In this document: in pieces, positions 9,021-19,530 of the stretch
How the letters are laid out: the number at the start of each line of letters is the position of its first letter
How positions within the stretch are numbered: the stretch's first letter is position 1
Source: Agreia sp. COWG
GTDB taxonomy: Bacteria; Actinomycetota; Actinomycetes; Actinomycetales; Microbacteriaceae
Length of the DNA: 64,000 bases
Reading direction: 5' to 3'
NCBI RefSeq assembly: GCF_904528075.1
Contig: NZ_LR882035.1
Location: 744,001-808,000, forward strand
Notes under the pieces: generated by a model
The model's database searches: none
What the model was told of the DNA's origin: nothing
The model's input: only the letters and a program-made list of their open reading frames with translations
Program-made: the position numbers and the translations under genes

Positions 9021-10822
9021 TAGTACTTCCTCTCCATGGGCTGGTAACGGGTCACGACGACCGGCTTCCAGTCGAGTCTGATGTGGTCTCCTGCGTCGGC
9101 CGACAGGGGGTCGCCCGAGAGATAGGCCATCGTGTGCTGCATGTGGTTCACGTCGTCGCGCGTGGGGAAGTCCTCGCGCATGTGCGCTCCGCGGCTCTCC
9201 TTGCGGTTGCGCGCCGAGTACACGACGACCTCGGCGAGGTCGAGCAGGAAGCCGAGCTCGATGGCCTCGAGAAGATCGGTGTTGAACCGCTTGCCCTTGT
9301 CTTGCACGAGGATGTTCTTGTAGCGCTCGCGCAGGTTGTGGATGACCTCGGTCACCTCGGTGAGGCTCTCCTCGGTTCTGAACACCTGGGCATTGCGGTC
9401 CATCGACTCCTGCAGCTCGCGGCGGATGATCGCGATGCGCTCGATTCCGTTCGAGTTGCGGGCATTTTCTACGAGAGCACGAACTCCGGCGGCAGGGTCG
9501 TGGGGGAGCTCGACCCATTCGGCGGTCTTCACGTAGTCGGCCGCAGAGTTGCCGGCGCGCTTACCGAACACATTGATGTCGAGAAGCGAGTTCGTTCCGA
9601 GTCGGTTCGAGCCGTGCACGGAGACGCACGCGCACTCGCCGGCCGCGTAGAGCCCGGGGACGACGGTGGTGTTGTCCGAGAGCACCTCGGCCTGGATGTT
9701 GGTCGGGATGCCGCCCATGGCGTAGTGGGCCGTGGGGAGCACGGGAACCGGCTCTGTGTACGGCTCGACACCCAGGTAGGTGCGTGCGAACTCCGTGATG
9801 TCGGGGAGCTTGGCATCGATCACCGCGGGATCGAGGTGCGTGATGTCGAGGTACACGTAGTCCTTGAGCGGTCCGGCACCCCTGCCTTCCCTGATCTCGA
9901 GGGCCATACAGCGCGCGACGATGTCACGCGGCGCGAGGTCTTTGATCGTGGGGGCGTAGCGCTCCATGAAGCGCTCGCCCTCGCTGTTTCGCAGGATGGC
10001 TCCCTCGCCGCGGGCGGCTTCGGAGAGCAGGATGCCCAACCCGGCGAGACCGGTCGGGTGGAACTGGTAGAACTCCATGTCCTCGAGCGGCAGGCCCTTG
10101 CGCCAGATGATGCCGACGCCATCGCCCGTGAGGGTGTGGGCGTTGGAGGTCGTCTTGTAGATCTTGCCGAAACCGCCGGTCGCGAAGATGACGGCCTTGG
10201 ACTGGAACACGTGGATGTCGCCGGTCGCCAGCTCGAACGCGACCACGCCGGCCGGCTTCTGGCCACCGAAGCCATCGCTGACCATGACGAGGTCGAGAAC
10301 GTAGTACTCGTTGAAGAAGTTGATGCCGAACTTGACGCAGTTCTGATAAAGCGTCTGCAGGATCATGTGGCCGGTGCGGTCGGCGGCGTAGCAGGCCCGG
10401 CGAACGGGCGCCTTGCCGTGGTCGCGGGTGTGTCCGCCGAATCGGCGCTGGTCGATCTTGCCGTCGGGCGTGCGGTTGAAGGGCAGACCCATGTTTTCGA
10501 GGTCGTAGATCGCGTCGATGGCCTCTTTGGCGAGAATCTCGGCTGCGTCCTGATCGACCAGATAGTCACCGCCCTTGACCGTGTCGAAGGTGTGCCACTC
10601 CCAGTTGTCCTCCTCGACGTTCGCGAGGGCGGCCGCCATGCCGCCCTGCGCCGCACCCGTGTGGCTGCGTGTCGGATAGAGCTTCGAGATCACGGCTGTC
10701 TTCGCCTTGGGGCCGGCCTCGATGGCTGCGCGCATGCCCGCGCCGCCGGCACCGACGATGACAATGTCGAACTGGTGGTAGTGGACGCCGTCGACGACGG
10801 ATCCGTCTGCGTATTCAGTCAT
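9020..10822 (-). CDS. sdhA: succinate dehydrogenase flavoprotein subunit
   Basis: 600 residues, oxidises succinate to fumarate in the TCA cycle and holds covalent FAD. The dinucleotide fold [14 protein letters not shown] is at about 20-33; [11 protein letters not shown] contains the flavin-attaching His; [20 protein letters not shown] carries active-site residues; [22 protein letters not shown] is the conserved FAD-binding block. The reading frame continues upstream without a stop, but the ATG at 10822 is the only start that fits the family N-terminus. It lies 11 bp after sdhD. Confidence 0.97.
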   Translation of the reverse strand: MTEYADGSVVDGVHYHQFDIVIVGAGGAGMRAAIEAGPKAKTAVISKLYPTRSHTGAAQGGMAAALANVEEDNWEWHTFDTVKGGDYLVDQDAAEILAKEAIDAIYDLENMGLPFNRTPDGKIDQRRFGGHTRDHGKAPVRRACYAADRTGHMILQTLYQNCVKFGINFFNEYYVLDLVMVSDGFGGQKPAGVVAFELATGDIHVFQSKAVIFATGGFGKIYKTTSNAHTLTGDGVGIIWRKGLPLEDMEFYQFHPTGLAGLGILLSEAARGEGAILRNSEGERFMERYAPTIKDLAPRDIVARCMALEIREGRGAGPLKDYVYLDITHLDPAVIDAKLPDITEFARTYLGVEPYTEPVPVLPTAHYAMGGIPTNIQAEVLSDNTTVVPGLYAAGECACVSVHGSNRLGTNSLLDINVFGKRAGNSAADYVKTAEWVELPHDPAAGVRALVENARNSNGIERIAIIRRELQESMDRNAQVFRTEESLTEVTEVIHNLRERYKNILVQDKGKRFNTDLLEAIELGFLLDLAEVVVYSARNRKESRGAHMREDFPTRDDVNHMQHTMAYLSGDPLSADAGDHIRLDWKPVVVTRYQPMERKY

Positions 10823-10833
10823 AGCGGTCGCCG

Positions 10834-11286
10834 TCAGCTCGCCGAGCAGAACGAGGCGAGGAGGTCGGCGGGGGCGCCTGCGGGGCAGGGGTCGAACGTG
10901 AAGATCACAAGAGTTCCGAGCGTTATGAGGACGATGACTGAGAAGAGAAGGGCGCCCTTGAGGATGCCCCGGGTTGTGCGGTGGGATGCGTAGTCGTTGA
11001 CGAGGGTGCGCATTCCGTTGGCTCCGTGGATCATGGCGAGCCACAGCATCAGGCAGTCCCACACCTGCCAGAACGGGTTGGACCACTTGCCGCCGACGAA
11101 GGCGAAGTCGATCGCCTTGATGCCGTCGCCGAGAACGAGGTTCACGATGAGGTGGCCGAAGATGAGCACGACGAGCACGAGGCCGGAGGCGCGCATGTAC
11201 ATCCAGCCCCACTTCTCCCAGTTGATGCCGCGCGTGCGCGGTGCCCGGGAGTAGGGGCTGCGGGGGGATTCGATCGTGGTGGCCAT
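10834..11286 (-). CDS. sdhD: succinate dehydrogenase membrane anchor subunit
   Basis: 150 residues with three hydrophobic helices. It anchors complex II together with SdhC and forms part of the quinone pocket. [23 protein letters not shown] contains the helix-1 His, and [15 protein letters not shown] contains the second conserved His expected for heme or quinone contacts. The ATG at 11286 overlaps the sdhC stop by one base (TGATG). Length and gene order match actinobacterial sdhCDAB. Confidence 0.93.
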   Translation of the reverse strand: MATTIESPRSPYSRAPRTRGINWEKWGWMYMRASGLVLVVLIFGHLIVNLVLGDGIKAIDFAFVGGKWSNPFWQVWDCLMLWLAMIHGANGMRTLVNDYASHRTTRGILKGALLFSVIVLITLGTLVIFTFDPCPAGAPADLLASFCSAS

Positions 11287-11720
11287 CAGTGTGCAACCTC
11301 GCTGAAGACATTGATCAGGTGACGGGGAACGAAGCCGGCCATCGTGACGACCCACAGGCCGATGACGACGTAGAACATCACCTTCTGGTACTTCGGGCCC
11401 TTGGTCCAGAAGTCGATGAGGATGATGCGGATTCCGTTGTAGGCGTGAAACGCGATCGCTCCGACCAGGGCCGTCTCGCCCAGACCCATGATCGGGTTCT
11501 TGTAGGTACTCATCACGGCGTTGTAGGCCTCGGGAGCCACGCGCACGAGCGCGGTGTCGAGGATGTGCACGAGCAGGAAGAAGAAGATGGCGATGCCCGT
11601 GATGCGGTGCAGCACCCAGGACCACATGCCTTCGCGCCCTCTGTAGAGAGTGCCCTGGGGCCTCTTGCCCGTCGGCGCCAGGGTTCCTGGTGCGTGGGTT
11701 CCTGTCTCGGTTTTAGACAC
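11286..11720 (-). CDS. sdhC: succinate dehydrogenase cytochrome b556 subunit
   Basis: 144 residues and three membrane helices; [23 protein letters not shown] is the diagnostic first helix with two histidines, and [13 protein letters not shown] follows the second. The GTG at 11720 is selected because AAGGAGG lies seven bases before it; the in-frame TTG at 11726 lies too close to that site. First gene of sdhCDAB. A sigma70-like promoter lies about 130 bp upstream, leaving a long leader. Confidence 0.93.
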   Translation of the reverse strand: MSKTETGTHAPGTLAPTGKRPQGTLYRGREGMWSWVLHRITGIAIFFFLLVHILDTALVRVAPEAYNAVMSTYKNPIMGLGETALVGAIAFHAYNGIRIILIDFWTKGPKYQKVMFYVVIGLWVVTMAGFVPRHLINVFSEVAH

Positions 11721-11845
11721 GAACAACCCTCCTTGGTTGAGAGGAGCCCTGCAAGATGACTCATCGTGAAATGGCTCATCGCGGTCGGGCCGGTCGAAAA
11801 ATTCTCGTTCGTGGAGATCGGACGAAGGCGAAGATGGTATTCAGT

Positions 11846-11874
11846 TTATAAGTTCTGGCGGATCGTGGGTGTAA
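11846..11874 (-). promoter_or_regulatory. candidate sdh operon promoter
   Basis: On the minus strand TTACAC (11869-11874) and TTATAA (11846-11851) are separated by exactly 17 bp. It is the only well-spaced promoter-like pair between sdhC and the upstream gene. A sequence resembling half of a DtxR/IdeR iron box, TGTAAGGCAGCCCTAACCC on the plus strand at 11870-11888, overlaps the -35 element. Confidence 0.5.
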
Positions 11875-11897
11875 GGCAGCCCTAACCCTCAGTGGCG

Positions 11898-13049
11898 TCA
11901 GAACGCCGAGGCCACCGGCACCGCTGCGCGATCGCTGATGACCTGCGTGTAGTGGCCCTCGAGCTCCCCGCAGACCTTCTTCCAAGTCGTGGCGTGCACG
12001 GCGCGTCGCCCCGCCTCTCCCATGCGCAGCCGCAGCTCGGTCGAGACCACCAGGTCCTCCGCCAGGGTGCGCATGCTGGATGCGCCGCGCGGCGCATCCG
12101 GATCGAAGAGGTAGCCGTCGTGACCATCGCGCACCAGATCGATCGGACCACCGGAGCGGGGAGCGATCACGGGCAGTCCGGCGGCGTGGGCCTCCTGGAT
12201 GGTCTGGCCGAACGTCTCTTCCGTGCCGGTGTGCATGAACACATCGAAGCTGGCGTAGGCCAGGGCGAGCTCTTGGCCGCCGAGTCGCCCGAGCCACGTG
12301 ACGGGCATGCCGCCGAGGAGACGGCGCACGGCCGGGACGGACGGGCCGTCGCCGACGATCGCGAGCGAGATGTTCGTGACCCCGCGAAGCTCGTCGAAGC
12401 GCTCGAGCTGCTTCTCGGGGGCGACGCGGCCGACGTAGCCGAGCACGACCTCGCCGTGGGGCGAGAGGCGAGCGTGCAGGTCGAGGGCCCTGGGGTCCTG
12501 GCGCAGGCGGGGGTGGTAGCGCTCCACATCGACGCCCCTGCCCCAGCGGGCGAGCCTCGTCACACCCGCGGCCACGAGGTCGCGCTCCGAGCTCGACGAT
12601 GGCACGAGGGTGAGGTCGGCGGCCTCATGGATCCAGCGCACGAACCTCCAGGCCAGGCCCGTGGCGGGACCGAGGTGATTGCGTTTCGCGTAGCCGGCCA
12701 CGTCGGTCTGGAAGATGGCAACGCTCGGCACTCCGAGGCGGTTAGCGGCAGCGATCGCCTGTGCGCCGAGCAGGAACGGGGATGCGGCGTGCAGCACGTC
12801 GGGGCGGAATGCGGCGAGTGCGCGCTGCACCTGCGGGTGGGGGAGTCCGACAGGGAACTGCCGGTAGGCGACGGCCGGAACAGCGTGGATGGCGAAGCCC
12901 CGATAACTCGACGGGGTGTGACGGGCGGCCGGAGCGATCAGGATCGCCTCGTGGCCCGCGTCGGCGAGGAAGTCGAGCACTTTGCAGACGCTGTTCGTCA
13001 CCCCGTTTACGGTGGGAAGAAAACTCTCGGTGACCACGGCTATTCTCAC
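11898..13049 (-). CDS. GT4 glycosyltransferase, alpha-mannosyltransferase type
   Basis: 383 residues with the GT-B two-domain layout. The N-terminal block MRIAVVTESFLPTVNGVTNS and DVLHAASPFLLGAQAI, and the C-terminal LGYVGRVAPEKQLERFDEL and FMHTGTEETFGQTIQEAHA with the E-x7-E motif, match actinobacterial GDP-mannose-dependent alpha-mannosyltransferases such as MgtA/PimB. A role in glycolipid or lipomannan assembly is inferred from this similarity and from the divergent neighbour manC, which makes the GDP-mannose donor. GTG start at 13049 follows a GGGAGC site. Confidence 0.85.
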   Translation of the reverse strand: MRIAVVTESFLPTVNGVTNSVCKVLDFLADAGHEAILIAPAARHTPSSYRGFAIHAVPAVAYRQFPVGLPHPQVQRALAAFRPDVLHAASPFLLGAQAIAAANRLGVPSVAIFQTDVAGYAKRNHLGPATGLAWRFVRWIHEAADLTLVPSSSSERDLVAAGVTRLARWGRGVDVERYHPRLRQDPRALDLHARLSPHGEVVLGYVGRVAPEKQLERFDELRGVTNISLAIVGDGPSVPAVRRLLGGMPVTWLGRLGGQELALAYASFDVFMHTGTEETFGQTIQEAHAAGLPVIAPRSGGPIDLVRDGHDGYLFDPDAPRGASSMRTLAEDLVVSTELRLRMGEAGRRAVHATTWKKVCGELEGHYTQVISDRAAVPVASAF

Positions 13050-13178
13050 GGCTGCTCCCGTCGGCCCGTGGATGCTCCGGGCACATTCTCGACGTTACGA
13101 GCGTTGGGTAGCGGCGGGGTGAATAAGGGGTGGAGGAGAGGTGAGCATCCGTATCTGCCGGGCCCGTGGCGGCACCGC

Positions 13179-13184
13179 TAGGGT
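13179..13184 (+). promoter_or_regulatory. -10 box TAGGGT for leaderless manC
   Basis: TAGGGT followed by six bases and the ATG at 13191. The spacer GGGGCC is too close to the start to act as a ribosome site, so a leaderless transcript is likely. Confidence 0.5.
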
Positions 13185-13190
13185 GGGGCC

Positions 13191-14309
13191 ATGGGTGAGA
13201 ATTCTGCGATGGATCGTTTCTACAGCGTCATTCCGGCCGGGGGAATCGGCTCGAGACTCTGGCCGCTCTCCCGCGCCGACGCCCCCAAATTCCTGCACGA
13301 CCTGAGCGGCTCCGGACAGAGCCTGCTCCGCGACACCTGGGAGCGGCTCGCGCCGATCTCGGGCGAGCAGCGGGTCATGGTCGTGACCGGCCGTGCGCAC
13401 CGCGCCGCCGTCGAGAAGCAGATCCCCGAGCTGGCCGATGCCAACGTGGTGCTCGAGAGCGAGCCGCGCGAATCCTCCGCTGCCATCGGCCTGGCCGCCG
13501 CCATCCTCGAGCAGCGGGAACCGGGCGTCATCATCGGATCGTTCGCCGCCGACCACGTCATCACGCAGTCCGAGGCGTTCCGCGACACCGTCGTTCAGGC
13601 GGTGAACGCAGCAGACGCGGGCTACATCGTGACCATCGGAATCACCCCGACCGAACCGTCCGTGGGCTTCGGCTACATCCGTAGCGGCGCCGCTCTCCAC
13701 CTTCCCGGTGCCCCGACGGCCATGGTGGCCGAGCGCTTCGTCGAGAAGCCCGACCTCGATACCGCGAAGAAGTACGTCAAGAGCGGCAAGTACCTCTGGA
13801 ATGGCGGCATGTTCATCGCGAGGGCCGACAAGCTGCTCGAGCAGCTGGGTAAGGCAGAGCCCGAGCTGCTGGCCGGCCTGCTCGAGCTCGCCGATGCCTG
13901 GGACACCCCCCGCCGCGGCGCCGTGGTCGACCAGGTCTGGCCGAAGCTCAAGAAGATCGCCATCGATTACACGGTCGCAGAGCCCGCGGCGATCGACGGC
14001 AACCTCGCCGTGGTTCCCGGCGACTTCAGCTGGGACGACGTGGGCGACTTCGCCTCGATCGCCAAGCTGCACTCCACGGGCCGTGGCTCGGAGCTCGCCA
14101 TCCTGGGCAAGAACGCGCGAGTGCTCTCCGATTCCTCCAGCGGCGTGGTCGTCTCGCAGAGCGGGCGGGTCATCAGCCTCATCGGCGTGAAGGACATCGT
14201 CGTCGTCGATACTCCGGATGCGCTGCTCGTCACCACGAGCGAACACGCCCAGCGTGTGAAGAGCGTCGTCGACGCGCTCCGCCTCGGCGGCTCGGGAGAC
14301 GTTCTCTGA
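13191..14309 (+). CDS. manC: mannose-1-phosphate guanylyltransferase
   Basis: 372 residues, makes GDP-mannose from mannose 1-phosphate and GTP. The nucleotidyltransferase signature is PAGGIGSRLWPLSRADAPKF near residues 15-34. FVEKPD, GKYLWNGGMFI and VPGDFSWDDVGDF are further ManC/RfbM landmarks. No C-terminal phosphomannose isomerase domain is present. GDP-mannose would feed the divergent mannosyltransferase and the ppm1 product. The stop codon overlaps the start of a BMP-type lipoprotein (TGATG), an unexpected coupling to nucleoside uptake genes. An internal Met at codon 7 is an alternative start. Confidence 0.93.
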   Translation: MGENSAMDRFYSVIPAGGIGSRLWPLSRADAPKFLHDLSGSGQSLLRDTWERLAPISGEQRVMVVTGRAHRAAVEKQIPELADANVVLESEPRESSAAIGLAAAILEQREPGVIIGSFAADHVITQSEAFRDTVVQAVNAADAGYIVTIGITPTEPSVGFGYIRSGAALHLPGAPTAMVAERFVEKPDLDTAKKYVKSGKYLWNGGMFIARADKLLEQLGKAEPELLAGLLELADAWDTPRRGAVVDQVWPKLKKIAIDYTVAEPAAIDGNLAVVPGDFSWDDVGDFASIAKLHSTGRGSELAILGKNARVLSDSSSGVVVSQSGRVISLIGVKDIVVVDTPDALLVTTSEHAQRVKSVVDALRLGGSGDVL

Positions 14310-15364
14310 TGCGGCCCAGAACGGTCGTGCGTTCAGCTGTCGCGCTCGCCGCGTCGTCTCTCGTGCTCGCCGGATGCGCGGCTGCGCCCGACTCCACGAG
14401 TGCCGCGAGCGACTACTGCGCGCGCATGGTCACCAACTCCGGCGGCCTCGAGGACCGTTCGTTCAACCAGTCGAGCTGGGAGGGCCTCGAGAAGGCCAAA
14501 TCCGAGCTGTCGATCGACGCCGAGGTGATCGTGTCGACGAACGAGACAGACCTCGCGCCGAACGTGACGCAGGCCGTCGAGAGCGGCTGCCAGTTCGTGC
14601 TCACCGTGGGCTACGAGCTCGCCGACGCGACCATCGCCGAGGCCAAGGCGAATCCCTCTGTGCACTTCTCGATCGTCGACGAGCAGGTCGAGGGAGAGAA
14701 CATCAAGCCGATCGTGTTCGACACGGCCCAGGCCGCCTACCTCGCGGGGTACCTCGCCGCCGGCACCAGCACCACGGGCAAGGTCGCGACCTTCGGCGGC
14801 GGCAACCAGCCCCCGGTGACCCTGTTCATGGACGGCTTCGTCGACGGTGTCGCGAAGTACAACGAGGTGCACAAAACGACGGTGCAGGCCCTCGGCTGGA
14901 ACAAGCAGAGCCAAGACGGCGTCTTCACGGGCGACTTCGAAGACATCAACAAGGGCAAGGTCACCACGCAGGGCTTCATCGACCAGGGCGCAGACGTCAT
15001 CCTGCCCGTTGCGGGCCAGGTGGGCGAGGGCGCAGCGGCGGCCGCGCTCGAGAATCCGAACGTCTCCATCATCTGGGTAGACAACGACGGATACGACACG
15101 CTCCCGGCGACGTACAAGCCCATCGTTCTGACCAGCGTGCTGAAGAACACGGGCGACGCCGTCGTGCAGATCGTCGGCGACGACAAGAAGGGCTCGTTCG
15201 AGAACACGCCCTTCGTCGGCACGCTCGGCAACGGCGGCGTCGCACTCGCCCCGTTCCACGACAGGGCCGCGAGTGTGAGCCCCGCTCTGCAGGCCGAGCT
15301 CGACGGCCTCAAGGCCGACATCGTGGCGGGCACGATCACCGTGACGAGCCCCAGCACACCCTGA
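14309..15364 (+). CDS. BMP family nucleoside-binding lipoprotein, copy 1
   Basis: 351 residues. A short basic N-terminus and hydrophobic stretch end in the lipobox LVLAGC (Cys about 23), so it is an exported lipoprotein. The mature part matches the BMP/PnrA/Med family of purine-nucleoside receptors for ABC importers: GGLEDRSFNQSSWEGLEKA, VESGCQFVLTVGYELADATIAEAK, FDTAQAAYLAGYLAAG and VGTLGNGGVALAPFHD. It is the first of two tandem receptors ahead of the transporter genes. Its ATG overlaps the manC stop. A short inverted repeat rather than a clear terminator separates it from copy 2. Confidence 0.92.
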   Translation: MRPRTVVRSAVALAASSLVLAGCAAAPDSTSAASDYCARMVTNSGGLEDRSFNQSSWEGLEKAKSELSIDAEVIVSTNETDLAPNVTQAVESGCQFVLTVGYELADATIAEAKANPSVHFSIVDEQVEGENIKPIVFDTAQAAYLAGYLAAGTSTTGKVATFGGGNQPPVTLFMDGFVDGVAKYNEVHKTTVQALGWNKQSQDGVFTGDFEDINKGKVTTQGFIDQGADVILPVAGQVGEGAAAAALENPNVSIIWVDNDGYDTLPATYKPIVLTSVLKNTGDAVVQIVGDDKKGSFENTPFVGTLGNGGVALAPFHDRAASVSPALQAELDGLKADIVAGTITVTSPSTP

Positions 15365-15377
15365 ACATTTCCGGGCT

Positions 15378-15469
15378 GTTACAGCGCGGACGCGTCTTTG
15401 TAACGACTGGGCCGCGAAGACCGGATGCGCGTCGGCGACGTCGTCACATTAGGTAACGTGAATGATCAC
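15378..15469 (+). promoter_or_regulatory. possible promoter/operator region of the second BMP gene
   Basis: The 153-bp gap between the two receptor genes holds GTTACA (15378-15383) inverted to TGTAAC (15399-15404), a -10-like TAACGT at 15454-15459, and the palindrome GTGAATGATCAC at 15458-15469. The last overlaps the presumed start of transcription. These could be operator half-sites for a nucleoside-responsive repressor, but no regulator gene is near and the identification is tentative. Confidence 0.3.
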
Positions 15470-15517
15470 ACAGCCCCTGCGCCGCGCCAGAGTTCGCGGC
15501 AATCCTTGGAGGACATC

Positions 15518-16597
15518 TTGAGCAAGACCATTCGCCGTGCCGCCATGGGTGGCATCGCCACCCTCGGCCTCGCCGCACTTCTCGCCGGGTGCGCATCTGC
15601 GCCCGCCGAAACCGGTTCGACCGACGCCGCTGGCTCGAAGGCGCTTCCCTGCATGGTGTCCGACGCCGGTGGCTTCGACGACAAGTCCTTCAACCAGGCC
15701 GGCTTCGAGGGCCTGAACGAGGCCGCGAAGAAGCTCGGCGTCGAGCCCATCACGGTTCAGTCCGATTCCGAGACCGACTTCGCGCCGAACATCTCGAGCC
15801 TCGTCGACCAGGGCTGCACGCTCATCGTCACGGTCGGCTTCGCGCTGGCCGATGCGACCAGCGCAGCCGCGAAGGCGAACCCCGACGTCGAGTTCGCCAT
15901 CATCGACGACGCGTCCATCACGGCCGACAACGTCAAGCCGATCACGTTCGACACCGCCGGTGCCGCGTTCCTCGCCGGATACGCCGCCGCCGACTACTCC
16001 AAGACGGGCACCGTCGCGACCTGGGGCGGAATGAACTTCCCCACCGTCACCATCTTCATGGACGGCTTCGCCCAGGGCGTCAAGTACTACAACGAGCAGA
16101 AGTCCAAGTCCGTCAAGGTGCTGGGCTACGACCTCGCCAACCCCGATTCCGCCACGTTCACCGGCGGCTTCGAGGCGAATGACGTCGCCAAGACCACCGC
16201 CCAGAACTTCATCGACCAGGGCGCCGACGTGCTGCTCCCCGTCGGTGGACCGATCTACCAGAGCGCGGGCGTCGCGATCCAGGAGTCCGGCAAGGCCATC
16301 TCCCTGGTGGGCGTCGACTCCGACCTGTACGAGAGCGACCCGACCTACAAAGACCTCTACCTGACGTCGATCCTCAAGGGCATCAAGACCGCGACCTCCA
16401 CGGTCGTCTCCGATGCCGCCGCCGGCGACTTCAAGAGCGAGCCCTACGTCGGAACCCTCGACAACGATGGCGTCGGCATGGCGTCCTTCCACGACTTCGA
16501 GTCGAAGGTCAACAGCTCGCTGCAGGGCGAGATCGACGACATCAAGGCGAAGATCATCTCGGGCGACATCAAGGTCACCTCGTACCTGAACAAGTAG
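15518..16597 (+). CDS. BMP family nucleoside-binding lipoprotein, copy 2
   Basis: About 359 residues, paralogous to the preceding gene over its whole length (GGFDDKSFNQAGFEGLNEA against GGLEDRSFNQSSWEGLEKA; FDTAGAAFLAGYAAAD against FDTAQAAYLAGYLAAG). The lipobox is LLAGC near residue 25. The TTG at 15518 is chosen because GGAGG lies five bases upstream and the signal peptide then begins with SKTIRR; the longer frame from 15425 adds a non-signal-like segment. The receptor should deliver nucleosides to the ABC genes downstream. A hairpin at 16641-16663 separates it from the ATPase gene, perhaps to favour higher expression of the receptor. Confidence 0.92.
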   Translation: MSKTIRRAAMGGIATLGLAALLAGCASAPAETGSTDAAGSKALPCMVSDAGGFDDKSFNQAGFEGLNEAAKKLGVEPITVQSDSETDFAPNISSLVDQGCTLIVTVGFALADATSAAAKANPDVEFAIIDDASITADNVKPITFDTAGAAFLAGYAAADYSKTGTVATWGGMNFPTVTIFMDGFAQGVKYYNEQKSKSVKVLGYDLANPDSATFTGGFEANDVAKTTAQNFIDQGADVLLPVGGPIYQSAGVAIQESGKAISLVGVDSDLYESDPTYKDLYLTSILKGIKTATSTVVSDAAAGDFKSEPYVGTLDNDGVGMASFHDFESKVNSSLQGEIDDIKAKIISGDIKVTSYLNK

Positions 16598-16640
16598 TCG
16601 CACAGCACGTCGCTGTACAAGCACCACCCGCGTGAATCGG

Positions 16641-16663
16641 GGGGCCAGCTCATCGCTGGTCCC
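16641..16663 (+). terminator. hairpin between receptor and ABC ATPase genes
   Basis: A nine-base-pair stem with one G-U pair (16641-16649 with 16655-16663) and a five-base loop, 44 bp after the receptor stop codon. There is no U-tract, so it may be an attenuator or an RNA-stabilising structure rather than a full terminator. Confidence 0.4.
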
Positions 16664-16705
16664 TCGACCACGTTAACCACACGCCTCTCGCAGCAACCGG
16701 ATGGG

Positions 16706-16711
16706 TAGATT
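16706..16711 (+). promoter_or_regulatory. -10 box TAGATT for the leaderless ABC ATPase gene
   Basis: TAGATT, six-base spacer GTCCCT, then ATG at 16718, with no ribosome site. It would give the ATPase-permease genes their own promoter downstream of the receptor hairpin. Confidence 0.5.
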
Positions 16712-16717
16712 GTCCCT

Positions 16718-18249
16718 ATGAAGCTCGAACTCCGCGGCATCACGAAACGCTTCGGCGCCCTGACGGCCAATGACCACATCGACCTCACCATCGAAGAGGG
16801 TGAGATCCACTGTCTCCTCGGCGAGAACGGTGCAGGTAAGTCCACGCTGATGAACGTTCTCTACGGTCTCTACAAAGCCGAAGAGGGCGACATCCTGCTC
16901 GACGACGTCGTGCAGCACTTCACGGGCCCCGGCGACGCCATGGCGGCCGGCATCGGCATGGTCCACCAGCACTTCATGCTCATCCCCGTCTTCACGGTCG
17001 CCGAGAACGTCATGCTCGGGCACGAGAAGACCAATGCCGCCGGCGTGCTCGACCTCGGGGCAGCGCGTCAGAAGGTACGCGAGATCAGCGAGAGGTTCGG
17101 CTTCGACGTCGACCCCGACGCACTCGTCGACGACCTTCCCGTGGGGGTGCAGCAGCGGGTCGAGATCATCAAGGCCCTCTCTCGCGATGCGAAGGTGCTC
17201 GTCTTCGACGAGCCGACCGCCGTGCTCACACCGCAGGAGACCGACGAGCTGATGTCGATCATGCGCCAGCTCAAGGCCGCCGGTACCTCGATCGTCTTCA
17301 TCACGCACAAGCTGCGCGAGGTGCGCGAAGTGGCCGACCGCATCACCGTCATCCGGCTCGGCAAGGTCGTGGGCGAGGCATCGCCCACCGCCACGAACGC
17401 CGAACTCGCCTCCCTGATGGTGGGCCGCGCCGTCGAACTGACCGTGCACAAAGAACCTGCGACGCCGGGGTCAGACGCGTTCGTGGTCTCCGGTCTGAGC
17501 GTCATCGACCCCCACGGCCAGCTGGTCGTCAACAATGTCAGTTTCGACGTGCGCGCAGGAGAGATCCTCGCGATAGCCGGAGTGCAGGGAAACGGCCAGA
17601 CCGAGCTCACCGAGGCCATCATGGGCCTGCAGCCTCGGGTGCGCGGCGAGATCACCCTCGACGGAACGTCGATCAGGGGCCTGTCCGTGAAGCAGGTACT
17701 GGCTGCGGGCATCGGCTTCGTGCCGGAGGATCGCAAAGAAGACGGTCTCGTCGGGGAGTTCACCATCGCCGAGAACCTGATGCTCGACCGCAGCGACGGG
17801 CCGCCCTTCGTCAAGCGCGGCACGCTGCAGTTGAACTACCTCGCCGAGTTCGCCGAGCAGAAGTCGAAGGAATTCGACGTGCGCAGCCAGGGCATCACCA
17901 CGCCCGTCGGTCGACTCTCCGGTGGCAACCAGCAGAAGGTGGTGTTGGCACGCGAGCTCAGCCGTGACCTGCGCCTCTTCATGGCGGCCCAGCCCACACG
18001 GGGAATCGACGTCGGTTCCATCGAGTTCGTGCACAAGCGCATCGTGGCGACACGTGACGCCGGCATCCCCGTGATCGTCGTCTCCACCGAACTCGACGAG
18101 GTCGTCGCGCTCGCCGACCGCATCGCGGTCATGTACCGCGGTGCCATCGTCGGCATCGTTCCTGGAGACACCCCCCGCGACGTTCTCGGCCTCATGATGG
18201 CCGGCGAAGTACCCGAATCCGTCATCTCTCCACCCGAAGGAGCGGCCGC

Positions 18250-18253
<4 letters not shown>
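16718..18253 (+). CDS. nucleoside ABC transporter ATP-binding protein
   Basis: 511 residues with two fused ABC domains, as in RbsA-type and BmpA-NupA-type importers. Domain 1 has Walker A GENGAGKST near 35-43, signature VGVQQRVEI and Walker B VLVFDEPTAVLTPQE. Domain 2 (from about residue 255) has the degenerate Walker A GVQGNGQTEL, signature LSGGNQQKV and the subfamily block AAQPTRGIDVGSIEFVH. It energises import of nucleosides bound by the BMP receptors. Its stop overlaps the next GTG (GTGA). Confidence 0.95.

Positions 18254-19526
<1,273 letters not shown>

Positions 19527-19530
<4 letters not shown>

Noticed and set aside
8969..10993. Long open frame on the plus strand opposite sdhA
   Set aside because: It is the antisense shadow of sdhA in GC-rich sequence; no family similarity and no start signal. 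sdhA is unmistakable.
15458..15469. CRP-type site GTGA-TCAC upstream of the second receptor gene
   Set aside because: The half-sites are four bases apart, not the six required for CRP; kept only as a generic palindrome.
17590..17625. Missing Walker A lysine in the second ABC domain of the nucleoside ATPase
   Set aside because: GxxGNGQxEL without the GKST form is the normal state of domain 2 in this two-domain importer subfamily, so it is not a mutation.
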